A stretch of DNA of 64,000 bases from Phoma sp. XZ068 (Eukaryota > Ascomycota > Dothideomycetes > Pleosporales > Didymellaceae), in NCBI GenBank assembly GCA_004835665.1, contig RBKR01000003.1, forward strand, positions 682,001-746,000. Reading direction: 5' to 3'. This document shows positions 20,965 through 32,822 of the stretch, one piece after another (positions within the stretch are counted from its first letter, which is position 1; the number at the start of each line of letters is the position of its first letter). Under the pieces are notes generated by a model. It ran no database searches and was not told the DNA's origin. It saw only the letters and a list, made by a program, of their open reading frames with translations. Made by a program: the position numbers and the translations under genes.

Positions 20965-22771
20965 GGTGTAAACCTTTGATGTGCATCCCTGTCATTATTT
21001 CCGCCTGTAGACCGAAATTAACAGCGTGACTCTGAGGGCTTCGAAAGCCCAGAAAGTCATTGTATTGAAACAATGGCTGACGAGATTTTGCATCTGAGGG
21101 TCGGGTCGATGAGAGAATTTTGTTCAATATTCTGATGTGAGGGATTTGTGTCTCCATAATTGAAAGCCTGGGAATTTTGAAATCTATAGAAAGTCAAACG
21201 CGAGCCCTTAGCCCTTAGAAGTGCGGCATGATTTACTGTTGGTTTCCATTCCATCTGCTACATGATAACACCACAGTACTACGACTGCTTATGTGCGTAC
21301 TGTAGGCCACTTTGAGTGTGCTCGAGACGCCCAGTAGCGTGACTGACGAGTCATTGCTAGCATGCTGTGGTTGACGGTAAGGTAAGATGAGTACGAGTAG
21401 GAGAATGTGGCCATACTCTACTGGAATGCGTTGGGATTCGCAACCTGGAAGTGTATTGTTGATATACCATGCTGTTACCATATCTTGCCGGCGATCTTGA
21501 AGAGCTCATCCAACTGAACGATGGCGTTTCCTAATTAGCATTTCATTTAGATACACAGATTTTCTGATCAGCTAGATGACCTCGGCTTTCTATGTTGTGT
21601 CAACGCTTGCAAGGTACACGCTGCTCCGGCAATTGAAGGAGTGTGCTAGAGTGATACCTAGGTACATTGCTTCCCAGGTCTGGGTTCACGGCTACTCTTC
21701 AGCACTCGGTGATACTCGCATCTTGATTAGTAGTGTCGGGCTGGGACCTCGGCGAGAAACCCTGTTGAGGTAGCCTAGATGTGGATAGCTAAATTACTGA
21801 TCAAGTTGTCGAAATACACTTCCTGATAGTCTGCCTGCAACCACAAAGATATCGCTGACAGCTTCATAGCGCCAATTCTTGAAGCCACGGTGATAGCTGA
21901 CAGCTTCACCAGCTTGCTGTTGATGCAAATGTAGTTGAGATAAAGATGTGAGCTGAAGACTCCGGGTGAGGGCGTTGTGGGGATCCTTCCCCTTTCGTCA
22001 CGATCTCCGAAGGCTGAAGGCGCGGACGCACCCGACTTTCTGGTTGACCATCTTCACCACACAACTCTACTTCAACAACAAGTTCAATTCATTTATCTTG
22101 GTTGCCGTACAATTACTGCGCTGTGAAGGGCGAAACACAAAACACACGGTCGGAGACGGTGCAGCAGCGATCGCGACCGGCCTGCGAGGGCTGTCTGCGG
22201 CCCCCAATCTTGCAATCCTGGCGCAATTCTCAACCAGGGCAGAGGGGCAGAGCAGATTCCCTGCGCATGAGAACAGTGCACAGACAGGATCGTCCCATCG
22301 AAGATGCGTCGCCGACCAACAGACCAATGATCTCAACATTGACATGCAATAACACGGGACATCATGCACATTATCTCTCTACAGCGCCTTCACCCCTCCA
22401 AGGGCATCAAGGCTCATGACCTCGTGCACGCAAACGGTCAAGTCATGTCGATATCTGGCTCGACTCGTCCTGCGGGACCAGGGTTGGCGAGGTGAGGTCT
22501 CGATCCAGGCGTAACGCCCGCCCCCTCACGGACAGCACATGCCAATCAAACCAACATCAACCAAACTCGTTCAGGCAGACAAATTGCCCAGTGCTTGAAT
22601 TGTTTGGTCATCACAAGGCTTGAAAAATGCTTCGGAATGTTCCCGATTACGAGTTGCTTTTGCTGACAGGGTCTTGAGCAGGAGACAGTCGCCTTTGTGT
22701 TGGAGAGCCGGCCCGGAAGTTGCCGCTGCAGCCCATTGCACATGTTCCACGGTCCACGAGCGACCGAAAGG

Positions 22772-22841
22772 ATTGCGTTCCTGGTTGAGTCGTATATTGC
22801 GTTTCTGGTCAAGCCAGGTTGCGCTTCTGGTCAAGTCGACG
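22772..22841 (+). repeat. Degenerate minisatellite, about 23 bp x 3
   Basis: Three adjacent units with the pattern ttgcgtttctggtcaag: 22772-22795, 22796-22818 and 22819-22841. The second and third share the block ttctggtcaag. It is non-coding. Confidence 0.75.
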
Positions 22842-23627
22842 ATTGCCCAAACACCCACCTCGCGGGCGGTCGGAGTTGGAAATTGGTTCGCTTGCGGGTG
22901 AGGAAGGCCTGCGGCTCGGGAGGGTCGAGGCTGCCAGTGGTGTTGCGGGCTTCGCTACGGCGAGACTGATTGGAAGAATGTTGTCACCAAACGCAAGCCC
23001 GCAAACTGAACCTTGTTTGATTGTTCTACAAAATCAACTCAACGGGGCGAAATGCGCAAGCCATACTGACTTTACCAATTGCGCTTGACCGCCCGAGTGC
23101 AACAAGCATGAGGCTCTGCTGGCGGAGATCAGTCCATTCGTCTTCTGAGGCCGGCACGGTCACCTCAAAAACCAGCTGCAGTATGCTGCTTTCATTCGCT
23201 GCCCACCATTACAAGATCGGCCCGCCTGTCTCCGTCCGAACATGGGAAAGTGTTGTTTGGCAACTCCCGGGAAGGATCTCGCTGGGAACGCTAAATCCAC
23301 TCGGTCGGTGTGCGCTTTGACCCATGGCGTCGGCTTGTGGGGTGCTTGGGCACAGGCGAGGCCGAGGCGTCGACGCTAAGATGCACGCTATCTACTATTT
23401 CGTATTACCACGCGGTCAACCCGAAGTCAACGGTACAATGTGCACCTTCATGGCGCACGTTGACTCGAAACGGTCGGTCTACGAGATCTGAACAGTCTGC
23501 TCGCCCTTGGGGTTTTCGCGAGCCTAGCGGAGTTGGGCAGTGAGTCCAGCATTGCGACGTTCGGAGGCTCACCACGCTCGCACAAGATTCGCCGTGCAAC
23601 GGGAGTACAGCGCTATCGGTTTCGCGA

Positions 23628-23648
23628 CGAACAGCGAACAGCGAACAG
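23628..23648 (+). repeat. 7-bp tandem repeat (cgaacag)3
   Basis: Three exact copies of cgaacag in a row, in non-coding DNA. Confidence 0.8.
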
Positions 23649-26507
23649 TGACAGGTCATACCGCTCTACCGACTGATTGGCGTGGAGTGTCAGTCACTTG
23701 CATTCTGTCATATTGCAGTAACATGAACTTTGGAGGACCCAGAACACTGGCGCTTCCCAGGAAAGCCTCCTGTGCTGATCACCCGTCGACGTGGCTTTCC
23801 GGACTCCAAGCCGCTGCACACTGCATACCATTTGGTGATGCAATCCTTATTTGTGTGGCCTTCCAGAAGCGACCACAAATCCGCTCTCATCCATTCTTGT
23901 TGATGAGCCGCCACACGAGCGCTGCATCAAACCTCATACAAGGTCTAGCGACATGTCTGATATAAGCGACCTCAGAGCACTGATGCCTGGGCCTGTGAGA
24001 GGGCGCAGGAGAACTGTGCAGTCTACCTGGCGCCCTCTGGTGAGCCGACCGTAGGAATGTCTCAGATGCGGCTTTGGTCACACTTTTAGTCTCCTCAATC
24101 AAAATGTTCTCGTCGCTTAGTGGGCAACATAAGCGTTGCGATGTCTATCAACGGCAGGAAGCTTCTCCGCGCTTACCAGCGAGATTGCCCTATCTTACGG
24201 AGCCTCTCAACGTTCGCATCACGTACAAAGTCAGATGCCACTATCGCAGTACCTGCCTTGAGTGGGGGTGTTAAGTAACCTTCATATGATATGAATATCT
24301 ATTTGCATCCTTCCACACAACTGACGGTCCGGTGAATACATTGTCACACATTGAGGATTCGAAACAATTACACAGTGCAGACACATGCGCCCAGGATGTT
24401 CGCGAAACAGGCTCAATTTGGGATAGTGCCATACGGTCGGCCCTTTCTGCGATGGCGTCCCGCAAAACCAAGATCGACAGGGTCATGCCAGTAACCAAGA
24501 CGTCCAGACTGGTCCTCGCTGGACAACTCGCTCGAACTGTTGGCTGGAACATTCAGAGCACGTTCATCAGTAAGCTATTCGGGCTTCGTGATTCGCCAGA
24601 TTGCACTCCTGATCCTCACTCAAAACACCGCACCGGAACAACACATGTGGCGGTGCGTAGCCACAGCCTCCCTGAGGAATCAAGGCTGCGTGCTGTACCC
24701 GGTGTATTGCAGTCTCAGTTCCTGCATCCCAAAGATGGGTGGGGTTTCTGCAGCTGTCCATGCAACGGATATCGATTGCGTACGGACGGCACAGATCACG
24801 ACTGTCATTAGATGATAGCAATAGTCCGCATTGTCGCATTTCCACATTCAAGACCAAACAGTCTTCAGTAGGCTGGCCAGATTGGGGTTACTTGAGCATT
24901 TGGCTCTAGTAATTTTGAGGCTCGCGTTCGCAACCGGGTCGTGGGACCCATGACAGCAACAAAGCCTTCAGTAGGCCTTTGCACCGAATATAGTTCATTT
25001 TGACGAGTCGAACCGTGCCGTTGAAGGGATGACCCCGCAAATGCCACGGCCATGGACCCCTCGTACTCACCACGTGAATGGTTGACCATCACGTCTTTGG
25101 GTAACATAGGATGGTGGACCACGGAGCCCGAACAGACGGCGCCATCCCATCCCGAATTATGATTAGGGGAAACTGTTACATTCCTTCGGGGGGACTGTAA
25201 CGCAGTCAATATCGATGCGGCAGAGCAGTGATACCCCACTACAGGCGTGTATGCCCTATCAGGACTAGGAGGACAAGGCGATAGGGCCACGAGACCCAGC
25301 ACCGTGCTCTAACCTGCAGTTCACGCCTGTCCCTCAACCTTATCCGTTATTTCGGGCCAGATGGATTCAGGGACCATGTGGGAACACAAGAGTTCGTGAG
25401 CATGAGAACAACACGGATACGAAGTGCGATGTGCAAAGACCACGAGAGTGAGCCATTGATGACACGTTGATTGCGAGAAGGATATTCACCACGGCGATGC
25501 TGTGTGTAACTTGTGAGCAAAGCGGTTGCGCTCTAGACAAGTCGTTTCGATAATGAAGGTCGAAAGCTTGCAGGCGCAGCCGAAGACTGTGGCTCGAAAG
25601 CGATTGGCGAAGCGCTACTACGTACGCCATTTGCAGCCGCGTCCACAATTGGGGTGCATGCAGTAGGCGTATGCTCTATTTTGAAGCCATGAAGGTTTGT
25701 GGTGCAGCCTGGGGAGGCCGGCGGTGACTTCACAGCCTTAGTGGAATGTGGGCTCGCCTGTTCATTGTGATGATGTCTTGTACTCTGACGTTAGTACGAT
25801 GATGCTGAGAATCACGGCGGTGAGGTAGGAGCAGCACTGCAGTGACTGCGCCCTCATGCCCCACGAAGGGCTTCGCTTGACAGGCCTACCAGACTGGATC
25901 CGGCAAATGGTCTTAATTTTAGACGGGCCCCATGTCCAATGAGCCGTCATTTGGACCTGCACAGCCGCTCACCAGCCACAAGGTCCCGCAGTGAGGACCG
26001 GCAAAAGCGAGAGCAGCGCGAATCAGACGCCAGACGGGCCCCTGTCCGCGGACAGGACATGCATCTCCCATGGGTGCGCGACAAAAGCGGTGGTCTAGCG
26101 TGCACATCGTCTGAATGCACTCCCTAATCCGCTTACCTTTGCCAGAACGAGCATGGCCACTCTTGACGGCTGCGCCCTCACTCGCTGGCGTGCGCTTGTG
26201 GTGGTCGCATTGGGCATGGAGTGGCCCTAACTGCGGCGCAGGGGTGTCTTGGGCCACCCGGCTTCACCGCAATCCACAGAGCCTTGTCGTCCCACGAAGC
26301 GGTCGGGGCGCGCGATCGAAGCGGGGACGTGGATGATGGCGGACGGTATGCTTCTGCCTTTTCTTATTTCTCCTAGCGTGACTTACCGTTCCCAATCTGC
26401 CACCTCATGCCACGGACCCGCTTCTGTAGGGCAGAGGGCAGGGGTTCGCGGTGGCTTTGTGCACCGTCCGCACTGGGGGCCATTGATGGTCTGTCTGAGG
26501 CCTTTTG

Positions 26508-26513
26508 TATAAA
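26508..26513 (+). promoter_or_regulatory. Possible TATA box of the zinc-finger gene
   Basis: TATAAA in the context ttttgtataaacc. It lies 484-489 bp before the ATG at 26997, so if used it implies a long 5' leader. Confidence 0.3.
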
Positions 26514-26996
26514 CCACACTTCGCCCCCAGGCACCCTCCTCAGTTCCAGGCCTCCCGATCAGCACGAACACGACCTTTTCTGGACCCTTTCCTAACAGCC
26601 TTGGTCTGCAATCCAGTCACCGAGTCCTTTTCGCTTGTGACTTGTCCCTCGCGACCCAGACGCTCAAGCGGACTGCATCTCGGAAACGTAACGCGCCGCC
26701 GACCATCAACCCGATACAGCAGCTGATCTGCAAGAATCGACGATATCGATTGTCGTCCACCCGAACCAGACTTTTGTGGCTGCCTGTTGTCCCTCATCCA
26801 GAGCTGGTAAGCTTCCCCTACCCAGGACCGTCTTTACAAACGCGCTAGTGGACCAAACACTGTTTATCCATCGATCGGCCCCGGCCCCGGCCCGCTTTCG
26901 TTACATGACCTTGACTGACCTGAAATGCGGCTCTAGATCTGAGCAGCTCTTGATAAACATCTTTGCCCAGCAACTTTCTCATCCACAGCAGTCACC

Positions 26997-29151
26997 ATGG
27001 TTGACTACGCATATCCCCCAGCAATGCATCCCGACTTCGAGCTCTACTCCCACGAGCAAGAGCAGCAATTGCAGTACCTCCCCACCACACAGCCCTTCCT
27101 TCCTTCTTCCACATTTAGCATGGAGCAAACATTCAGCGCACCGTACGAACACATGCTCCCTCTGGTTGAGGCACCAAGGCCGCAGTATAGCTACGATCAA
27201 CTAGCTCAGGGACACAAGCTTGCACAGCAATACAACTACCACAGCCCCTCTGGATCCCCGCACTCCACCCTGAACTCGTTTCAAGATCAGCCCCCAGTCC
27301 TCTCTGCCTCTTCTGAATCGGGTGCTTCAGCATCATCCTCTGCCCTCGGCTCACCTTCGATTACTCCTCAATTCGAAATGGAGGCTTGGAACCCAATGGC
27401 ATTCACATCTGGCATGGAGTACTCAAGCATGATCGCAGCTGAGAAGACCTTCATTGGTGAGTCAATGGTTCCTTCTTCAACGACACATTTCGCATCTTCT
27501 TCTACGCCCAATGTCTCAAGTCATACCTTCAAGACACCAACCACTCCTGCATCAGCAACTCGTTTGCGAAGAAGTTCGACAATTTCCAATGAGGTCCACC
27601 CATTCGATCTTTCTATTTCAGCCATTTCTTCTTCGTCTTCTTCTATCTCTGTGTCATCTCAACTTGAATCTTGTTGGTTCCCTCCCAGTGTTCTCAATTA
27701 CCAGTCAGTTCAGAACTAACATGCTAAACGCAGACCCAAATGTCATCCAACCATTTGCATTCGCTCCTCAGAGCCCCTACCCCGAGATCCGAACAGCACA
27801 GCCGGATTACTTCCACGTTGTGGAGCAGCCTGCTTCTCCAGCTCTGTCCCAGCTGTCAGCACAGAGCCCGCGCCCACGCATTAAGCAGGGCAGCGCTTCA
27901 CCCTTCCTCCAAACACATTTCCACCCTTACCAGAGGCGTGGCTCAGTAGCATCATTGCACTCGCACCACTCGAACACAAGCCGACGCAGCGGCAGTGGAA
28001 GCAGCTTTGAACTGGACGATGAGACAATGCAGAAGGGCATGTGCCCGCTGCCAGAGTGCGGACGCGTGTTCAAGGACTTGAAGGCCCACATGCTTACGCA
28101 CCAAAACGAACGCCCAGAGAAGTGCCCAATCACGACCTGCGAGTACCACCACAAGGGTTTCGCACGAAAGTACGACAAGAACAGGCACACTCTTACCCAC
28201 TACAAGGGTACTATGGTGTGCGGCTTCTGCCCCGGCAGTGGCTCGGCAGCGGAGAAGAGCTTCAACCGCGCCGATGTGTTCAAGAGGCACCTTACTTCCG
28301 TCCACGGTGTTGAGCAGAACCCTCCCAACAGCCGAAAGAAGAGCCCTGGTGGCACACGCAAGGCATACTGCCCACAGATTGCAGGTACTTGCTCTACTTG
28401 CTCAGTCACCTTCGCCAACGCCCAGGAATTCTACGAGCACTTAGACGACTGCGTACTGCGCGTTGTTCAACAGGCTGATCCCTGTGAGGCTATCAACCAG
28501 CGCCTCCTGACCTCCGTTGCCGAGGACAAGGGCGTCACAGACACACTTGACCGCAATGGTCTCTCCAAGAGCATTGAGTACACCATCCCCACCTACAACG
28601 ATGATGATGACGACGAGGACTTTGAGGAGGAGGTCGACAACGACGACCATGATGATGCTACCTACGGCAGCCGCCGCTCGCGCACCGGTAAGGGAAGCAT
28701 CAAGAGGACCAACTCGAATTGACAATCAACACATCCCCGAGGTGTCGGCGCATCGCAGCACGTCGGGGGTGGTAACCCCTCCAAGGTCACAAAGCCTGCT
28801 CGTGGACCACGAGCAGGTCTCACCTTCTCCAAGGGCGGCGTTGCAGCCACATCCTCTGGCCGCAAGAAGCGCAAGAACTACCCTCTTGCGTGGGGCTGCC
28901 CTACAGAGAAGATGAAGATGAAGAAGCGCGTCATGTGCGTCTACGACGGCCCAAGGCGGCTGTGGAAGGACGACATGATGCTCGACTCTGAGTTTGAGGT
29001 CCGCATGAAGCTGCCTGATGGCAAGAGCTACGTGACAGACCTCGATGTGCAGACGATGAAGCGCGCCGAGGCACTCCACGGCGCAACGCCCGAGGAGCGA
29101 GGGCCCTGGGTTCCGGATAACATGAGGGACATGGGCGAGTATGTCTTTTGA
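26997..29151 (+). CDS. C2H2 zinc-finger protein with optional C-terminal extension
   Basis: Exons 26997-27456, 27734-28687 and 28742-29151, giving 607 aa. The N-terminal about 250 residues are Gln/Ser/Pro-rich. A C2H2 array starts at about residue 257 (CPLPECGRVFKDLKAHMLTH), continues with CPITTCEYHHKGFARKYDKN and HTLTHYKGTMVCGFC, and ends at about HLTSVHG. An acidic run (DDDDDEDFEEE) follows. It is probably a nuclear DNA-binding regulator. Two oddities: intron 1 may instead be 27688-27733 (46 nt), adding 77 Ser-rich residues in frame; and the 54-nt intron 28688-28741 is a multiple of three with an in-frame TGA (28720-28722), so retention gives a 482-aa form lacking the conserved-looking tail (AWGCPTEKMKMKKRVMCVYD). 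Confidence 0.85.
28688..28741 (+). other. Optional intron carrying an in-frame stop
   Basis: 54 nt from GTAAGG to CCGAG. The same reading frame is open on both sides, and the only in-frame stop is the TGA at 28720-28722 within this segment. Splicing is phase 1 on both sides and preserves the frame. Confidence 0.65.
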
Positions 29152-29460
29152 TCGCACCCTTTAGCGTCACGATTTTCCTTATCTTTAATCATGGTCACGG
29201 CAAAGGGGGGTACAACAAAATCTTGGTTGCTGCTGCTGGCGACCTGTACACAGACACGATTACGACACTGTACAAGTTGTATTATCACTTCTTGTTGGCC
29301 ATTAGGGTTTTTTGTTCTGCGTTTATTTGTTGGATCGATACCACTACCTAGGGTCCGGGTTGCTGTGGCGTTTGAATACGCTTGCGCTTGTTGTATTGAA
29401 GGATTGGTAATAGTGCTGTGCACAAACAACAATCTGGAATTGAATCATCTACCTCAACAC

Positions 29461-29526
29461 GTTTTGCCTGTTTCTCAGTGATGTTCTGCGTGCTTCTCAG
29501 TGGTGTTTTGCCTGTTTCTCAGTGAT
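29461..29526 (+). repeat. 22-bp minisatellite, 3 units
   Basis: Units at 29461-29482, 29483-29504 and 29505-29526. Units 1 and 3 are identical (gttttgcctgtttctcagtg plus at); unit 2 differs at a few positions. Confidence 0.85.
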
Positions 29527-29554
29527 GCTTTGCAATGATTACAGCATGGTGCAT

Positions 29555-29610
29555 GCTGATGTCCATGGCGCCTGCTGATGCCATGGCGTCTACTAATGTC
29601 CATGACGCCG
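29555..29610 (+). repeat. 18-19-bp minisatellite, 3 units
   Basis: Units at 29555-29573, 29574-29591 and 29592-29610 share the pattern gctgatgtccatggcgcct with single-base changes. It starts 28 bp after the 22-bp array. Confidence 0.75.
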
Positions 29611-30471
29611 CCGGCTGCAGCGCCGGAAAGTTGCAGCTGTTGCACATACAGTGGGTCTCATCTTACCATGGCCACGGCTCTCTGCCACCCGCCTCCTGCT
29701 GACTGGAATGCAAGGCACGCGCTGTTAGTATCATCACATCATCAATTGCGATCCCTCGCCGCCAAGACATGAAGTCGCCGAGGATCAACGCTCTGAATCT
29801 ACGCACCCGAAAAGTGACATCAGAAGTCGCTGATCTGATGGCTCGCACGTACCTGATTGACAGGGGCCCCACTCGCATTGCAAGACCTCCTCATTCCGCA
29901 TCGCAGACCCAACACGAGATGCAGGGTGTGGCTGGTACGACGTGAGAATCCTAGCGCTGATCTGAGTGAGCACACGGAAGGGCTAATATTAGCTGTTCAT
30001 CATGCTGCACCACAGTATTGGGGACAACACTGAGATGTTACGCAGCCCCTGCAGTGGGTAGGCATGAGGCACGAGGTGTGAGGGGTTAATAATCCTGCTA
30101 AGAGGCAATGTTGGCGCTTACAACAGTCAAATGGAGATCTGCGGAGGCACTCTGCGCATTGAGTTTGTCGTTGGACAATATGGTTTTTCCAATACTCGCG
30201 CGCCAGGGAGGGCATGTCGGTCAATGTACATGTTTAGCAGGCTTGAAGGGTTTCATGTACTTTACGCGTAGTTACAAGCGTCGGCAGCCTTAATTTCGTA
30301 TATCGTTTAGCACAGCGTCGTTGGTGAGGGTGACATGGGCGTGGACGTGTGGGGAGCTCTGGGGCAGGCGCCGAGGCTGACGCAAAACCCAGGTATCGTT
30401 ACCGCTAATCGATATCGCTCCCTCATCCTCTCTAATCCTGGGCCCGGGATCCGGGACAGTCCCCACTTGCT

Positions 30472-32822
30472 ATGGACTCCAGCGATCCTCAGGCGCAGAC
30501 GAATGTGCACACGTACGGCTCGAACAGCAACTCGGCCAGGGAGTCCTTCAGCAATGCAGCGGGCGCCGACAGCGCTGCCCTCTGGCCACAGGCGCCGGTG
30601 CAGCTCGCCCGTGGACGTCAGCCACGCGACGCGCTGGCCAAGATCATCCCATACGATGTCTCGTCCATGGAGGAGTTCGAGACGGCCCTGCGCGAATACC
30701 TGCACACCCCGCCCGAGCAGCCCGAACACACAGAGGCCCAGCTCTCCTTCTGGATAGGCACCAGCTTCATGGTGTCGGCACCCGCCCACCCCAACCCGCA
30801 ACCGCCCTCGCAGCAGCAGCAGCAGCCCGCACCACACCTCGCCCCGCAGAACCCACACGCGCCCCCGGGCTACCAGCCTGCGAATGGCTTCCAGGCACAA
30901 TATGGCGGCCCGCACGCGTACCAGTCCGTGTCAGACCCCGCCATTGCCCTGACGCTGCCGCCCGGCTTCCCGCAGCCAAACGTGCCGCCCGCCTCGAAGG
31001 GGACCGCCGTGGGCAAGAAGCTGGAGCAGAAGGTCAGCCTGAGCATTATGGAGGCCCTGCAGCCCACGGCAGACCCCAAGGACAAGATGCGCAAGCAGCG
31101 TGCCATTGCCAAGTGCTGCGTGGACGCCATCCAGAGCATCGACGGCTACCGCTACAGCTTCCACAATTGCTGGAACAGCAGGGAGGACGACAGCTTCCGC
31201 TTCTCGTACTACTGCAACGACTCGCTGCTCAACAAGGACCGGGCTGCAAACGGCAAGGGCGCAAAACTGGGGAAGCGCGCAACGAAGCCGGTGTATGACT
31301 GCAAGGGCGTCTTGTCTATCAAGTTCTCCGCCACAAAAGAGACGCTGGACGTCTTCTACAGGCATGTCCCCGTGCACAAGACGTACGAGGAGCGAGCGCC
31401 GCCTCCACGCAAGGATTCGAAGAGGCGCAAGTTCTTGGAGGAGAACGATCCAGAGGCGCTGGCCAGGATAGTGCAGCGACCTAAGGACGACAGCGCTGAG
31501 CCCACGCCCAGACCGAAGAAGAGGAAACCTTCGAAACCAGACTTGCCAAGGCCATCAAACAATTCCTTGGAGAGTGACTTGAGAGCACAGAGTTTGCAGT
31601 CGTTGTTGCTGCTGATCAGGGATGATCCGTCTGCGCCGCCAGAACCAGCGCTGTCTGAGCCCGAGCCAGCTGCTCCACAACCTGCCACCGTTTTGCAGTC
31701 GTCGATTCAACCGCCTCGGCACCAGCTTGTCCAGCAGCAGCCGCGAAAGCGGCCCAGGAATAGCTGCGACGTCTGCAAGGCCAAGAAGACCAAGGTATGT
31801 TGTAGTTGCTCGACCGCATTGCAAATAACTAACACACACAGTGTGACGGTGTTCGACCGGTTTGCCAGACCTGTGTGGACAAGAATCGACAGTGCTTCTA
31901 CTCCGACCCGTCTCTCAGCGACGATCGTCGTCAGGCGATGGCTGTCAGCGAGCCAGTGCGCCAAGCACCAGCCCCCAGCGGTGAGTTATCCGAGTTGGAA
32001 AAGATGAAGAAGGAGCTTGAGGAAGCGAAAGCACGTATCCAGCAGCTGGAACAGGAGAAACGAGCGTCTACGACACCCGTACAGACACCACAGACAGCAC
32101 CACGGCCACAATCGCAGCCGCAACCGCCGCCGCATGCCCAACCCCAGAAGAGGTCCTCCATACCCCATGCACAAGCACAGACGCATCCGCCGCAGCCCCA
32201 ACAGCAACAGGTGCAACAGCGCCAGCAGGCGGCCGCAAACCATCGTCAACAACTCCAGCAACTCAACCAAGTTGCCCAGCGCCGCAATAGCCCCCAGCAG
32301 ATCGCGTACAACCTCGACGGGCAACCAGTGCAACAACAGCAACAACGCCTACAGAGCCCACGACAGCCCTTGCAGACAGCTCAACAGCAGCTTCAAGCCG
32401 CCGCACAAGCCATTCCCCTCCAAGCCCAACAAAGCTACTTCACAGCCGCAAACCACACCCCCTACGGCGCGCTTAACCGCACTCTAACACAAGGCTCAAT
32501 CTCCTCGCAGTCCGCGCAAAACGCCCTCTCCACCCAAAACTCACTCTCATCATCCACCGGGCTCGCACAAACGCCGTCGCAAAACCAGATGCATAACAGC
32601 GGTGCCCTGGCTAGTGGTGGGTCTGTGGATGCGAGTACGCTGTATGGTAGTGTGGGGAGGGGCGATCTCAATTGGCCGCCCGCAGCGTATTATGGGTATC
32701 AGAGTGCGCAGCAGCAGCAACAGCAACAACAACAGCAGCAGCAACAACAGCAGCAGCAACAGCAACAGCAGCAGCAGCAGGATCAGTGGAGTGCTGCGAG
32801 GGGGTCGAATGTTTTTCGATGA
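30472..32822 (+). CDS. Dual-domain transcription factor: WRKY/GCM1-like zinc finger plus Zn2Cys6
   Basis: Exons 30472-31794 and 31842-32822, giving 767 aa. After a disordered N-terminus, residues about 225-305 hold a WRKY/GCM1-type zinc site: C233, C248 (SYYCNDS), C277 (YDCKG) and H298/H302 (RHVPVHK). Then a basic segment (PRPKKRKPSKP) and a canonical Zn(II)2Cys6 cluster from C432 (CDVCKAKKTKCDGVRPVCQT...C), split by the 47-bp intron exactly before its third Cys. A coiled coil follows (ELEKMKKELEEAKARIQQLE), then a very Gln/Pro-rich C-terminus with 24 consecutive Gln near the end. It is presumably a nuclear DNA-binding regulator; its targets are unknown. Confidence 0.88.
32709..32780 (+). repeat. 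CAG/CAA microsatellite encoding poly-Gln (24)
   Basis: 72 bp of mixed CAG and CAA codons inside the dual-domain regulator, ending at GAT 32781. The interrupted CAA/CAG pattern is expected to be more stable than pure CAG. Its length may vary between strains. Confidence 0.9.

Larger units (their letters stand above)
20376..26996. other. Gene-poor block 1
   Basis: 6.6 kb without an intact gene. It contains a possible decayed gene near 20.5-20.96 kb, a 23-bp minisatellite at 22772-22841, a 7-bp tandem repeat at 23628-23648, and a 14-bp perfect palindrome at 26042-26055. The last about 500 bp is the promoter and leader of the zinc-finger gene. Base composition looks similar to the genic parts, so it is not an obvious AT-rich RIP island. 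No transposase, integrase or reverse-transcriptase motif is visible in any frame. Confidence 0.55.
29152..30471. other. Intergenic with two minisatellites
   Basis: 1.3 kb between two regulator genes. Minisatellites lie at 29461-29526 and 29555-29610; otherwise nothing recognised. Confidence 0.6.

Noticed and set aside
24271..24852. Overlapping frames on both strands, one with hydrophobic runs
   Set aside because: No consistent frame, no splice signals, no family blocks.
24990..25030. Minus-strand ggttcgactc resembling a tRNA B box
   Set aside because: No T-stem pairing or acceptor stem found around it.
27454..27733. A second frame leading into the zinc-finger exon from within intron 1
   Set aside because: Its N-terminal part is intron in the wrong frame; the frame from ATG 26997 joins cleanly at 27734.
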